Shown here piece after piece: positions 8,733 to 17,553 of a DNA stretch of 64,000 nucleotides. Position 1 is the first letter of the stretch; each line of letters starts with the position of its first letter. Both the position numbers and the translations under genes were made by a program. This stretch comes from CAYFZO01 sp965223735 (GTDB lineage: Bacteria; Pseudomonadota; Gammaproteobacteria; Poriferisulfidales; Oxydemutatoraceae). The notes beneath the pieces are model-generated. The model made no database searches. It worked only from the letters and a program-made list of their open reading frames with translations, and was not told the DNA's origin. The DNA is taken from positions 248,001-312,000 of the forward strand of contig OZ245010.1 in the NCBI GenBank assembly GCA_965223735.1, read 5' to 3'.

Positions 8733-10619
8733 ATGAGCACCTCTTACGACGCGGCTTCAATAGAGATCCTGAGTGGACTCGACCCGGTGCGAAAGCGCCC
8801 GGGCATGTACACCGACACGGCGAACCCCGATCATCTTGCGCAGGAGGTCATAGATAATAGCGTAGATGAGGCGCTCGCGGGGTATGCCGGCGTCATTGAG
8901 GTCACGCTGCACGGCGACCGCTCGATGAGCGTGCGCGACAACGGGCGCGGGATGCCGGTGGACCGCCATCCTCAGCGCAAATGTTCCGGCGTCGAAGTGA
9001 TTCTGACGACGCTCCATTCGGGCGGCAAGTTCTCGGACCGTCATTACCGTTATGCCGGTGGTCTGCACGGTGTCGGGGTGTCGGTGGTCAACGCCCTGTC
9101 AAAACACTTGGAGATCTGGGTCAGGCGCGACGGCGGGGAATACAACATGGCGTTTGCCGGTGGCGAAGCCGTGAGCGCGCTCGAGAAGATCGGCAAGGTC
9201 TCAAAGCGCAACTCGGGTTCGACGATCCGTTTCTGGCCCGATCCGGCTTTTTTCGACAGCGTTCGGTTTGACGTCGCGCGGTTGCGCCGCCTGTTGCGTG
9301 CCAAGGCGGTGCTGTGCTCGGGTCTGCGCATCCGCTTTGAAGACGAAAGTACCGGCGACAAGGACGAATGGTGCTACCGCGACGGGATGTCCGAATACTT
9401 CGGCGAACTGACCGACGGACGGGCGCTGTTGCTCGGCAGCGCGGTCAGCGACAGCCACGCGGGCGAAGACCATGAACTGGCGTGGTGCCTGAACTGGGCC
9501 GATGCCGACGCGCCGCCGGTTGCCGAAAGTTACGTCAACTTAGTGCCGACGCCGCAGGGCGGCAGTCACGTCGCCGGTCTGCGTACGGGTGTCGTCGAGG
9601 CGGTGCGCGAGTTCATGCAATTTCACGAATTGACGTCAAAGAACGTCAAGCCGACGCCGGAAGATTTCTGGTCGAACATCTGCTACTTGCTGTCGCTGAA
9701 GATCGAGGACCCGCAGTTTGCGGGGCAGACCAAGGAGCGATTGAACTACGGCAAGGCGGCGACGGTGGTGCAGAGCCTGACCAAAGATGCGTTGAGCCTG
9801 TGGTTGAACCGTCACCCGCGCGAGGGTGAGCGCATCGTTGAGCTGGTGCTGGCGAATGCGCAGAAGCGTCGCCGCAAAAGTGCGAAGTCGCCGCGCAAGA
9901 GCCTGTTCCTGAACCTGGCGCTGCCGGGCAAACTGGCCGACTGCGCTTCGAGCGACCTCGGCGAGAACGAGTTGTTCCTGGTCGAGGGCGATTCGGCGGG
10001 CGGTTCGGCGCGGCAGGCGCGCGACCGGCGCTTTCAGGCGGTGATGCCGTTGCGCGGCAAGATCATGAACACTTGGGAGGTGGGCGCCGAGACTATACTC
10101 GAGTCGCAGGAGATCCACGACATCTCGACTGCGATCGGCGTCAAGCCCGGCGACGATGATCTCGACGGGTTGCGCTACGGAAAGATTTGTATTCTCGCCG
10201 ACGCCGACGCCGACGGTCTGCACATCGCGACGCTGCTGGCGGCGCTGTTCATGAAGCATTTTCCGAAACTGGTCGCTGTGGGTCATGCGTATGTCGCGGT
10301 ACCGCCGTTGTTCCGCATCGACGTCGGCAAAGTCGTGTATTACGCAAACAGCGAAGACGAGCGCGATCGCTGCCTCGCGGGTCTGTCGCCAAAAGACGCG
10401 GAGCGCGCGCGGATTACGCGCTTCAAGGGGCTGGGCGAGATGAACCCGCAGCAGTTGAAGGAGTCAACGATGGCGGTCGGCAAACGCCGCCTGCTGCAAC
10501 TGGCGCACGCGCCCGGCGGTGAGGAAGGCACGATGGACATGCTGCTTTCGAGGAAGCGCGCGCTCGACCGCCGCGATTGGCTTATCGACAAAGGCAATCT
10601 CGCGCAGGATCTGGCATGA
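8733..10619 (+). CDS. parE: DNA topoisomerase IV subunit B
   Basis: 628 residues, the usual ParE length. This is the ATPase subunit of topoisomerase IV, which unlinks daughter chromosomes with ParC. Seen motifs include the GHKL ATP-site residues EVIDNSVDEA and VRDNGRGMP, GGLHGVGVSVVNAL, and in the TOPRIM domain EGDSAGGSA and the metal-binding ADADADGLHI. parC lies 1.4 kb downstream in the same direction, separated by duplicated parE 3' fragments and a HAD gene. The stop overlaps a following ATG (ATGA, 10616-10619). Confidence 0.97.
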   Translation: MSTSYDAASIEILSGLDPVRKRPGMYTDTANPDHLAQEVIDNSVDEALAGYAGVIEVTLHGDRSMSVRDNGRGMPVDRHPQRKCSGVEVILTTLHSGGKFSDRHYRYAGGLHGVGVSVVNALSKHLEIWVRRDGGEYNMAFAGGEAVSALEKIGKVSKRNSGSTIRFWPDPAFFDSVRFDVARLRRLLRAKAVLCSGLRIRFEDESTGDKDEWCYRDGMSEYFGELTDGRALLLGSAVSDSHAGEDHELAWCLNWADADAPPVAESYVNLVPTPQGGSHVAGLRTGVVEAVREFMQFHELTSKNVKPTPEDFWSNICYLLSLKIEDPQFAGQTKERLNYGKAATVVQSLTKDALSLWLNRHPREGERIVELVLANAQKRRRKSAKSPRKSLFLNLALPGKLADCASSDLGENELFLVEGDSAGGSARQARDRRFQAVMPLRGKIMNTWEVGAETILESQEIHDISTAIGVKPGDDDLDGLRYGKICILADADADGLHIATLLAALFMKHFPKLVAVGHAYVAVPPLFRIDVGKVVYYANSEDERDRCLAGLSPKDAERARITRFKGLGEMNPQQLKESTMAVGKRRLLQLAHAPGGEEGTMDMLLSRKRALDRRDWLIDKGNLAQDLA

Positions 10620-10852
10620 CTTGGACGACCGTCAAATGCCGCCTGTTGCAACTGGCGCACGCGCCCGGCGGTGAGGAAGACGAGCGCGATCGCTGCCTCG
10701 TGGGTCTGTCGCCAAAAGACGCGGAGCGCGCGCGGATCACGCGCTTCAAGGGGCTGGGCGAGATGAACCTGCAGCAGTTGAAGGAGTCAACGATGGTGGT
10801 CGGCAAGCGCCGCCGAAGCGGGCGAAATACCAGCTCGACTCAAAGAAGTTGA
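10616..10852 (+). pseudogene. Rearranged duplicate of the parE 3' end, fragment 1 (78 codons)
   Basis: Starts at the ATG overlapping the parE stop. It encodes a piece like parE 10484-10526, then jumps back to a copy of about 10357-10491 (both in the parE reading frame), then ends in about 35 bp of unrelated sequence at TGA 10850-10852. The order of the two pieces is swapped relative to parE. No function is expected; it overlaps the next fragment by TTGA. Confidence 0.75.
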
Positions 10853-11076
10853 AGGAGTCAACGATGGTGGTCGGCAAGCGCCGCCTGCTGCAACTGGCGC
10901 ACGCGCCCGGCGGTGGGGAAGACACGATGGACATGCTGCTTTCCAGGAAGCGTGCGCTCGACTCCCGCAGTTGGCTCACCGGGAGGGGTGGCCTGACATC
11001 CCGGCGCTACGCACGACGTATTCAAAGCCACCACCGGTTCACCGACAAGGACGGCCTGATACAGTACCCGGCATGA
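10849..11076 (+). pseudogene. Duplicate of the parE 3' end, fragment 2 (75 codons)
   Basis: From TTG 10849 the frame repeats parE from about 10456 to its end (KESTM...VGKRRLLQLAHAPGG...), with scattered substitutions, past the lost stop into about 25 extra codons. Its stop TGA at 11074-11076 overlaps the ATG of the HAD gene at 11073. With fragment 1 this makes a chain parE-ORF-ORF-HAD joined by 4-bp overlaps. Confidence 0.75.
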
Positions 11077-12005
11077 CGCAGCCTTTTTCACAAAATATCA
11101 TCGCGATGGTCTGGGATTTTGACCGAACGTTGATCCCTGGACATATGCAAGCGCCGTTGTTCGAGACTTACGACGTTGACGAACAGGTTTTCTGGCATGA
11201 AGTTGACGATCTGCACGAACGATGCAGGAAACAGGGCCTGAGCCAGACCTCAAACGAGGTTTTGTACCTGAACCATATCCTCGATTATGTGCGGCGCGGA
11301 ATATTCAAAGGCCTGAACAATGGGAAGTTGCGTGATTTCGGCAGGGAGTTGGCGTTCTATCCTGGGTTGCCGGAGTTTTTCGGCGAGATAAAACAGATGG
11401 TTGTGTCGGACGAGGAGTATCAGCGCTGCGACATCAAGGTTGAGCATTATGTCGTGAGCGCCGGTCTTGCGCAGATGATACGTGGCAGTGCATTGGGTGA
11501 GTATCTCGACGGCGTATGGGGGTGTGAATTCATAGACGAGGAAGGCGGCGACGGCACGAGGCTGTCGCAGATCGGCTATGTGATTGATCATACGACCAAG
11601 ACCCGTGCCATCTTTGAGATCAGCAAAGGTGTCAATGTTGATCCTGAACGCATCGATGTGAACGCGCGCATGGAGGAAAGCGAGCGGCGGGTGCCGATCG
11701 GGCAGATGATCTATGTCGCCGACGGGCCGAGCGACGTGCCGGTATTTTCGCTGGTCAAGCGATACAGCGGGCGCACCTACGCGGTATATAACCCGGAGTT
11801 CCAGAAGGCTTACGACCAGGCCTACGACCTGATGCACAGCGAATGTCGCGTGGATTCAATAGGAGCCGCCGACTACCGCCCTGAGACCCCGACTTGGCGC
11901 TGGTTGATGCGTACCGTTAAGGATATCGCCGACAAGATCCTCAAACGGCATATTGATCGCCTTGAGGAAAGCGTTGGCACTGCGCCCGGACATTTAAGAG
12001 ACTGA
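11073..12005 (+). CDS. HAD-superfamily hydrolase
   Basis: 310 residues from ATG 11073. The N-terminal VWDFDRTLIPG carries the DxDxT nucleophile motif of HAD phosphatases, VVSAGL near residue 127 fits motif II, and YVADGPSDVPVF fits the acidic motif IV. A large helical cap lies between motifs I and II. The substrate cannot be told from sequence. It sits between parE and parC, ends 3 bp before the parC start, and begins inside the stop of a duplicated parE fragment, so it is probably co-transcribed with the topoisomerase genes. Confidence 0.85.
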   Translation: MTQPFSQNIIAMVWDFDRTLIPGHMQAPLFETYDVDEQVFWHEVDDLHERCRKQGLSQTSNEVLYLNHILDYVRRGIFKGLNNGKLRDFGRELAFYPGLPEFFGEIKQMVVSDEEYQRCDIKVEHYVVSAGLAQMIRGSALGEYLDGVWGCEFIDEEGGDGTRLSQIGYVIDHTTKTRAIFEISKGVNVDPERIDVNARMEESERRVPIGQMIYVADGPSDVPVFSLVKRYSGRTYAVYNPEFQKAYDQAYDLMHSECRVDSIGAADYRPETPTWRWLMRTVKDIADKILKRHIDRLEESVGTAPGHLRD

Positions 12006-12008
12006 AAG

Positions 12009-14654
12009 GTGGCGGAAGTGGCTGCCGGGAAGAAGCTCGTGGGCAAGTCTGCGGCCGGGTCTGCGAGGAAATCGGCAGAGAAGTTTGGGAAAAAGTCTGC
12101 AACGAGGACCGCAAAGAAGTTGGCGAAAGTCGCGGGCAAGTCCGCAACAGGTTCTGCAAGGAAACCGGCGAAGAAGCCTGGGAAAAAGCCTGCGACGGGG
12201 ACCGCAAAGAAGTTGGCGAAGGTCGCGGGCAAGTTCGCAGCAGGTTCTGCAAGGAAACCGGCGAAGAAGCTTGGGAAAAAGCCTGCGACGGGGACCGCAA
12301 AGAAGTTGGCGAAGGTCGCGGGCAAGTCCGCAACAGGTTCTGCAAGGAAACCGGCGAAGAAGCCTGAGAAAAAGCCCCTGAGAAAAGCGTCCGGGAAGAG
12401 GACGCAGCAAACCACAGTGTCTCCGGCCAACCGGGTGCCGCTGATCGAGTTTGCCGAGCGCGCCTATCTTGACTACTCGATGTACGTGGTGCTCGACCGC
12501 GCATTGCCCGCGCTCGGCGACGGTCTGAAGCCGGTGCAGCGGCGCATTGTCTATGCGATGTCGGAACTCGGGCTTGCCGCCGGCGCCAAGCCGAAGAAGT
12601 CGGCGCGCACGATCGGCGACGTGATCGGCAAATATCACCCTCACGGCGACGCCGCCTGCTACGAGGCGATGGTGTTGATGGCGCAGCCTTTCGCCTACCG
12701 TTATCCGCTGATCGACGGACAGGGCAACTGGGGCTCGATCGACAACCCTAAGTCGTTCGCGGCGATGCGCTATACCGAGGCGCGTTTGAGCGCCTACTCA
12801 AAGACGTTGATGGACGAATTGGCTCAGGGAACGACCGACTGGCGTGCGAACTTCGACGGCACACTCGAGGAGCCGGTGCGTCTGCCTGCACGCTTGCCGA
12901 ACCTGCTGCTGAATGGCGCTTCGGGCATCGCCGTCGGCATGGCGACTGACATTCCGCCGCATAATCTGCGCGAAGTGGCGGCGGCGTGCACACGCCTGCT
13001 TGACTCGCCGAAAGCGTCCCTGTCCGAACTGCTCGAGGACATACGCGGGCCGGACTTTCCCGGCGGCGGCGAGATCGTCAGCGACCAAAAGGATCTGCAC
13101 GAGATCTACGGGCGGGGTACCGGGATGATCCGGATACGCGCGACTTACGCCGTCGAGCAGGGCGAGATCGTGATCACCTCGCTGCCGTACCAGGTATCGG
13201 CGGCGCGCGTGCTTGAGCAGATCGCGGCGCAGGTCAGGGACCGGAAGCTGCCGCTGGTCGAAGACTTGCGCGACGAATCCGATCAGGTGCATCCGGTGCG
13301 GCTGATCGTCGTTCCGCGCGGCAGGCGCGTTGACTGCGAGAGCCTGATGTCGCACCTGTTTGCGACCACCGACCTGGAATCCAACCGTCGCGTCAACTTC
13401 AACGTCATCGGTAACGACGGCAAGCCGCAGGTCAAGACGTTGAAGGCGCTGCTCGGCGAGTGGCTTGATTTTCGCAGGGAGACTGTCAGGCGCCGTCTCG
13501 CGTGGCATCTCGAAAAGATCAACCGCCGCCTCGAGGAACTCGCCGGGTTGCTGATCGTTTACCTGAACCTCGACGAAGTGATCAGGATCATTCGCGCGGA
13601 GGACGACCCCAAAGCCAAACTGATGCGGCGCTTCAGGCTCAGCGAAGTGCAGGTGCGCGCAATACTTGAGATCCGTCTGCGCCAGCTGTCAAAACTCGAG
13701 GAAGTCCGTATCCGCGAGGAGCAGGCCGCGCTGAGCGCGAGGGAAAAGGACCTTGAAACGTGTCTGAAGTCGGCGCGGCGCCTGAAAACCCTGATCAAAA
13801 AGGAACTTAAGGCCGACGCCGAAGCCTGTGGCGACGAGCGGCGCACGCAACTCGTCGTGCGCGAGCAGGCCAGGGAGATCAAACAGGAGCAGTTGACGCC
13901 GCCGGAAAAACTCACGATCGTGCTGTCGAAGATGGGGTGGGTGCGCGCGGTGCGCGGTCACGAAGTTGACGCTACCACGCTTGACTATCGGACGAAGGAC
14001 GCTTTTCTCTCGGTTGCGCGCGGCGACAACCGCCGCGACGTCACCTTTCTCAATGGCCGCGGTCGTTGCTACAGCCTGCCGGCGCGCAGCCTGCCGCCGT
14101 CGCGCAGGCAAGGTGAGCCGTTGAGCAGTTACTTCTCAATATCGGAAGCGGTGAACTTCGTATCGGTGATCACGGGCGACGGCGACGACCTGTACCTGTT
14201 TGCGGGTAGTCACGGTTACGCGCTGCTGGCGCGTCTCGGCGACACTCTCGCGCGCACGCGCACCGGCAGGCAGGTGTTGAACCTGTCCGAAGGCGAGCAC
14301 GCAGTGGCGGCGTCGCCCGCGGGCGATCGCGGGACCGGGTTTGTCGCGGCGATCGGCAGCGCGGGTAATATGCTGGTGGTGCGGTTGGCGGAAATTCCGG
14401 TATTATCAAAGGGCAGGGGCAACAAGTTGATCAACATTCCAAAAAGCCGGCTCGATGCGGGCGAGGAGAGCCTGGCGGCGGTGGTCTGCATACAGCCGGG
14501 ACAGACGCTGACGGTGCGCGCCGGGCGACGCCTCAAGCGCATCGCGTTTGACAACCTGATGCATTACAAAGGCAGGCGCGGGCAGCGCGGGCGCAAGCTG
14601 CCTCAGGGGTACCGCAACGTTTCCCGTCTTGAAGTGGAGGACTTGTTATGCTGA
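12009..14654 (+). CDS. parC: DNA topoisomerase IV subunit A with lysine-rich N-terminal extension
   Basis: 881 residues, about 130 more than usual ParC. The extra N-terminus is built of Lys/Ala-rich repeats like histone H1 or AlgP tails. The normal ParC begins near residue 143 (VPLIEFAERAYLDYSMYV). The catalytic Tyr is Y255 in AAMRYTE. The quinolone-determining segment reads HPHGDAACYE, with Ala215 where E. coli ParC has Ser80. The C-terminal beta-pinwheel region follows from about residue 630. The start is a GTG 3 bp after the HAD gene; the extension is in frame and uninterrupted, so I include it. It overlaps htpX by 7 bp. Confidence 0.95.
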   Translation: MAEVAAGKKLVGKSAAGSARKSAEKFGKKSATRTAKKLAKVAGKSATGSARKPAKKPGKKPATGTAKKLAKVAGKFAAGSARKPAKKLGKKPATGTAKKLAKVAGKSATGSARKPAKKPEKKPLRKASGKRTQQTTVSPANRVPLIEFAERAYLDYSMYVVLDRALPALGDGLKPVQRRIVYAMSELGLAAGAKPKKSARTIGDVIGKYHPHGDAACYEAMVLMAQPFAYRYPLIDGQGNWGSIDNPKSFAAMRYTEARLSAYSKTLMDELAQGTTDWRANFDGTLEEPVRLPARLPNLLLNGASGIAVGMATDIPPHNLREVAAACTRLLDSPKASLSELLEDIRGPDFPGGGEIVSDQKDLHEIYGRGTGMIRIRATYAVEQGEIVITSLPYQVSAARVLEQIAAQVRDRKLPLVEDLRDESDQVHPVRLIVVPRGRRVDCESLMSHLFATTDLESNRRVNFNVIGNDGKPQVKTLKALLGEWLDFRRETVRRRLAWHLEKINRRLEELAGLLIVYLNLDEVIRIIRAEDDPKAKLMRRFRLSEVQVRAILEIRLRQLSKLEEVRIREEQAALSAREKDLETCLKSARRLKTLIKKELKADAEACGDERRTQLVVREQAREIKQEQLTPPEKLTIVLSKMGWVRAVRGHEVDATTLDYRTKDAFLSVARGDNRRDVTFLNGRGRCYSLPARSLPPSRRQGEPLSSYFSISEAVNFVSVITGDGDDLYLFAGSHGYALLARLGDTLARTRTGRQVLNLSEGEHAVAASPAGDRGTGFVAAIGSAGNMLVVRLAEIPVLSKGRGNKLINIPKSRLDAGEESLAAVVCIQPGQTLTVRAGRRLKRIAFDNLMHYKGRRGQRGRKLPQGYRNVSRLEVEDLLC
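12087..12365 (+). repeat. Three tandem 93-bp repeats in the 5' end of parC
   Basis: Three units of 31 codons start at residues 27, 58 and 89, each of the pattern GKKxATxTAKKLAKVAGK followed by xAxGSARKPAKK. A degenerate partial unit precedes them. The DNA copies are nearly identical, indicating recent expansion without loss of frame. Confidence 0.9.
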
Positions 14655-15535
14655 CGCGAATAGCTTTGTTCATGGCGACCAACATCGCCGTCCTGTTCAT
14701 CCTGAACATCACGCTCAGCCTGTTCGGAATTGAAGACCTGTTCTTGCAGAGCGGATCGGACCTGAACCTGACCGGCCTGCTGATCATCGCCGCGGTGATC
14801 GGAATGTCCGGTGCTTTCATTTCGCTCGCGATGTCAAAGTCGATGGCAAAACGCTCGATGGGCGTCAGGGTGATTGCCGCGCCGGGTGGCAGCGAACAGC
14901 GCTGGCTGCTCGACACGGTCGCGCGGCAGGCCGAAGCCGCGGGTATCGCGATGCCCGAAGTTGGGGTATTCCCGTCGCCGCAGCCGAACGCGTTCGCAAC
15001 CGGGATGTTCCGCAACAAGGCGCTGGTAGCCGTCAGCGAAGGCCTGTTGCGCACAATGAAGCCCGACGAAATCGAAGCGGTTTTGGGACACGAGGTCAGC
15101 CACGTCGCCAACGGCGACATGGTGACGCTGACCCTGATCCAGGGCGTGGTCAATACTTTCGTGATCTTTTTGTCGCGCATCATCGGCCATTTTGTCGATC
15201 GCGTGGTGTTCAAAACCCAGCGCGGTTACGGCCCCGCTTATTTCATCACCTCGATCTTTGCGCAGATCATCCTTTCCATCCTCGCGACGACCATCGTCAT
15301 GTGGTTTTCGCGGCAGCGTGAATTCCGTGCTGACGAAGGTGGTGCAAAGCTTGCGGGGCGCGACAAGATGGCCGCCGCCCTCAGGCGTTTGCAGGCGGTG
15401 CACGAGACGCCGGACTTGCCGAAGCAGTTTGCGGCCTTCGGCATCAGAGGCGGCGGTGCTTCGGGGCTGAAGCGGCTGTTCATGAGCCACCCGCCGCTCG
15501 CCGAGCGTATCGACGCGCTGGAGCGCGGGCGGTAA
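14648..15535 (+). CDS. htpX: Protease HtpX (membrane zinc metalloprotease)
   Basis: 295 residues, the expected length. HtpX is an inner-membrane M48 protease that degrades misfolded membrane proteins. Two N-terminal membrane segments (about residues 5-25 and 35-60) are followed by the zinc motif HEVSH in VLGHEVSHVANGDMV, then further hydrophobic segments and the FRADEGGAKLAG glutamate ligand region. It overlaps parC by 7 bp. No heat-shock promoter was sought in the parC coding sequence. Confidence 0.96.
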   Translation: MLTRIALFMATNIAVLFILNITLSLFGIEDLFLQSGSDLNLTGLLIIAAVIGMSGAFISLAMSKSMAKRSMGVRVIAAPGGSEQRWLLDTVARQAEAAGIAMPEVGVFPSPQPNAFATGMFRNKALVAVSEGLLRTMKPDEIEAVLGHEVSHVANGDMVTLTLIQGVVNTFVIFLSRIIGHFVDRVVFKTQRGYGPAYFITSIFAQIILSILATTIVMWFSRQREFRADEGGAKLAGRDKMAAALRRLQAVHETPDLPKQFAAFGIRGGGASGLKRLFMSHPPLAERIDALERGR

Positions 15536-15577
15536 AACCTGCCTCCGCCCGACCCCTGCCGCAATGCGGATACCACC

Positions 15578-16318
15578 CGCCGCGGCCCTTGAATGACGCG
15601 GGACTGATCAAATGCAGACGACTTCCGTTGAAACCGGCCCGCGTTATCCCGCGCTGATCACCGGGCCGTTGCTCGCGGCGCTGGTGTACTGGCTGCTGCC
15701 CGACACCTACACCTTGATTGACGGCGGCGAAGCGACGATCGCGCCGGCGACGAAAATGACCGTCGCGATGATCGCGTGGATGGCGGTGTGGTGGTTTACC
15801 GAGGCGGTGCATCTGGCCGTTACCGCGCTGCTGCCGCTCGCACTGTTCCCGCTGCTCGGCATCGCCGACATCAAGACCACCGCGTCTTCCTGCGCTTCGC
15901 ATCTGATCTTTCTGTTCACCGGCGGCTTTATCATCGAGCCGGCCATTCGCCGCGGCTCTTACAATGACGCGGGATTGACTGAATGCAGACGACCACCGTT
16001 GAAACCGGCCCGCGTTATCCCGCGCTGATCACCGGGCCGTTGCTCGCGGCGCTGGTGTACTGGCTGCTGCCCGACACCTACACCTTGATTGACGGCGGCG
16101 AAGCGACGATCGCGCCGGCGACGAAAATGACCGTCGCGATGATCGCGTGGATGGCGGTGTGGTGGTTTACCGAGGCGGTGCATCTGGCCGTTACCGCGCT
16201 GCTGCCGCTCGCGCTGTTCCCGCTGCTCGGCATCGCCGACATCAAGACCACCGCGTCTTCCTACGCTTCGCATCTGATCTTTCTGTTCACCGGCGGCTTT
16301 ATCATCGGGCTGGCCATC
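15578..16318. repeat. Tandem duplication of about 370 bp spanning the SLC13 gene start
   Basis: Unit 1 (15578-15947) and unit 2 (15948-16318) are nearly identical; ATG 15612 corresponds to ATG 15983. Each unit contains the upstream leader and about 110 codons of the transporter. Few substitutions separate them, so the event is recent or they are kept alike by gene conversion. Confidence 0.88.
15612..16028 (+). pseudogene. Truncated duplicate of the SLC13 transporter 5' end
   Basis: 138-codon frame. The first about 112 residues match the full transporter at 15983 with only a few changes (for example MQTTS versus MQTTT and SSCAS versus SSYAS). At the duplication border it reads into the leader and start of the intact copy in another frame and stops at 16026-16028, overlapping the intact gene by 46 bp. 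Two or three membrane helices would remain, so transport activity is not expected. Confidence 0.82.
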
Positions 16319-17497
16319 CATCGCTGGCGCCTCGACAAGCGTATCGCGCTGCTGGTGTTGCTCGTCGTCGGCGAGCGTCCGGCGAACGTGGTCGCGGGTT
16401 TCATGCTGGTTGCGGCTTTTCTGAGCGCGTTTGTGTCGAATACTGCAACCACGATCATGTTGCTGCCGATCGCGCTCAGCGTACTGACGTTGCAAGACAC
16501 CGGCGAAGATGCCGCGCCGCGCACGGACAACTTTGCGGTATGCCTGATGATCGCGATCGCCTACGCCGCGAGTATCGGCGGCACTTCGACGCTGATCGGC
16601 ACCGCGCCGAATTTGTTCACCGCAAACTTCGCCCAGACTTCGCTGCCCGCTGCGTTCCGTACTGAGATCTCGTTCGTCGGCTGGATGAAGATGGCGTTGC
16701 CGGTGACGTTGATGCTGCTGCCCGCGTGCTGGCTTTTGCTCACGCACGTCGTTTTTCCGCTCGACGACAAGCCGCTCGGCGCCGGGCGCGAGCGGTTGTC
16801 CGCACATTACCGCGAACTCGGCGCAGTCAGCCGCGGCGAGTGGATGACACTCGCGGTGTTTGCGCTGGCCGCGACGATGTGGGTCACGCGCCCCTTCGTC
16901 AGCGGGATTGAGGTCGTGGTCGGCGGGCGTGTGTTGACGCCGTTTGCCGGACTGTCCGACGCCGGGATCGCGGTGTCCGCCGCCTTGTTGCTGTTCGTGC
17001 TGCCCGCCGGCGGCGGGCGGGCAGTGATGGACTGGCGCACCGCAGTGCAGTTGCCGTGGGGAATCCTGCTCCTGCTCGGCGGCGGTTTCGCGCTGGCTGC
17101 GGCGGTCGTATCCAACGGGGTCGATCAACTGCTCGGCGCGCAGATTACGGCGTTCTCGCATCTGCCCGATCTGGCGATCGTGGCGCTGGTGGTGGCGTTG
17201 ATCGTATTCCTGACCGAGTTCGCTTCAAATACCGCGACGACCGCGGCGCTGATCCCGATGATCGCCGCGTTTGCGCCGGTGTTTGATATCCATCCCCTGT
17301 TGCTGGTGATGCCGGCGACTTTTGCCGCGAGTTGTGCATTCATGATGCCGGTCGCGACGCCGCCGAACGCGATCGTGTTCAGTTCCGGCTGTCTGCGTAT
17401 TTCCCAGATGGTGAAAGCCGGTTTCTGGATGAACTTGGCGGCGATCGCGCTGGTGACCCTCGTCGGTTATTTCTGGATCGCGCGGCAGATCGCCTGA
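15983..17497 (+). CDS. SLC13/DASS-family sodium:anion symporter
   Basis: 504-residue membrane protein with about 11 hydrophobic segments. Two SNTATT motifs (in AFVSNTATTIM and FASNTATTA) are the ion and substrate-binding SNT signatures of the divalent anion:Na+ symporter family. The segment AASIGGTSTLIGTAPN is typical of the same family. Likely substrates are dicarboxylates; sulfate is an alternative. A truncated copy of its 5' end lies directly upstream. It converges on the minus-strand epmB. Confidence 0.92.
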   Translation: MQTTTVETGPRYPALITGPLLAALVYWLLPDTYTLIDGGEATIAPATKMTVAMIAWMAVWWFTEAVHLAVTALLPLALFPLLGIADIKTTASSYASHLIFLFTGGFIIGLAIHRWRLDKRIALLVLLVVGERPANVVAGFMLVAAFLSAFVSNTATTIMLLPIALSVLTLQDTGEDAAPRTDNFAVCLMIAIAYAASIGGTSTLIGTAPNLFTANFAQTSLPAAFRTEISFVGWMKMALPVTLMLLPACWLLLTHVVFPLDDKPLGAGRERLSAHYRELGAVSRGEWMTLAVFALAATMWVTRPFVSGIEVVVGGRVLTPFAGLSDAGIAVSAALLLFVLPAGGGRAVMDWRTAVQLPWGILLLLGGGFALAAAVVSNGVDQLLGAQITAFSHLPDLAIVALVVALIVFLTEFASNTATTAALIPMIAAFAPVFDIHPLLLVMPATFAASCAFMMPVATPPNAIVFSSGCLRISQMVKAGFWMNLAAIALVTLVGYFWIARQIA

Positions 17498-17553
17498 ACG
17501 ATTTCAGGGGCGGCGCGGGTGGTTACAGCGGAAACCGTTTGGACGCGCCGCCG

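Noticed and set aside
10971..11072. Longer start for the HAD hydrolase
   Set aside because: The upstream in-frame part overlaps the duplicated parE fragment; the HAD motif begins only 10 residues after ATG 11073.
12087..12365. CRISPR-like array from the regular repeats
   Set aside because: Repeats are contiguous, coding and in frame with parC, with no spacers.
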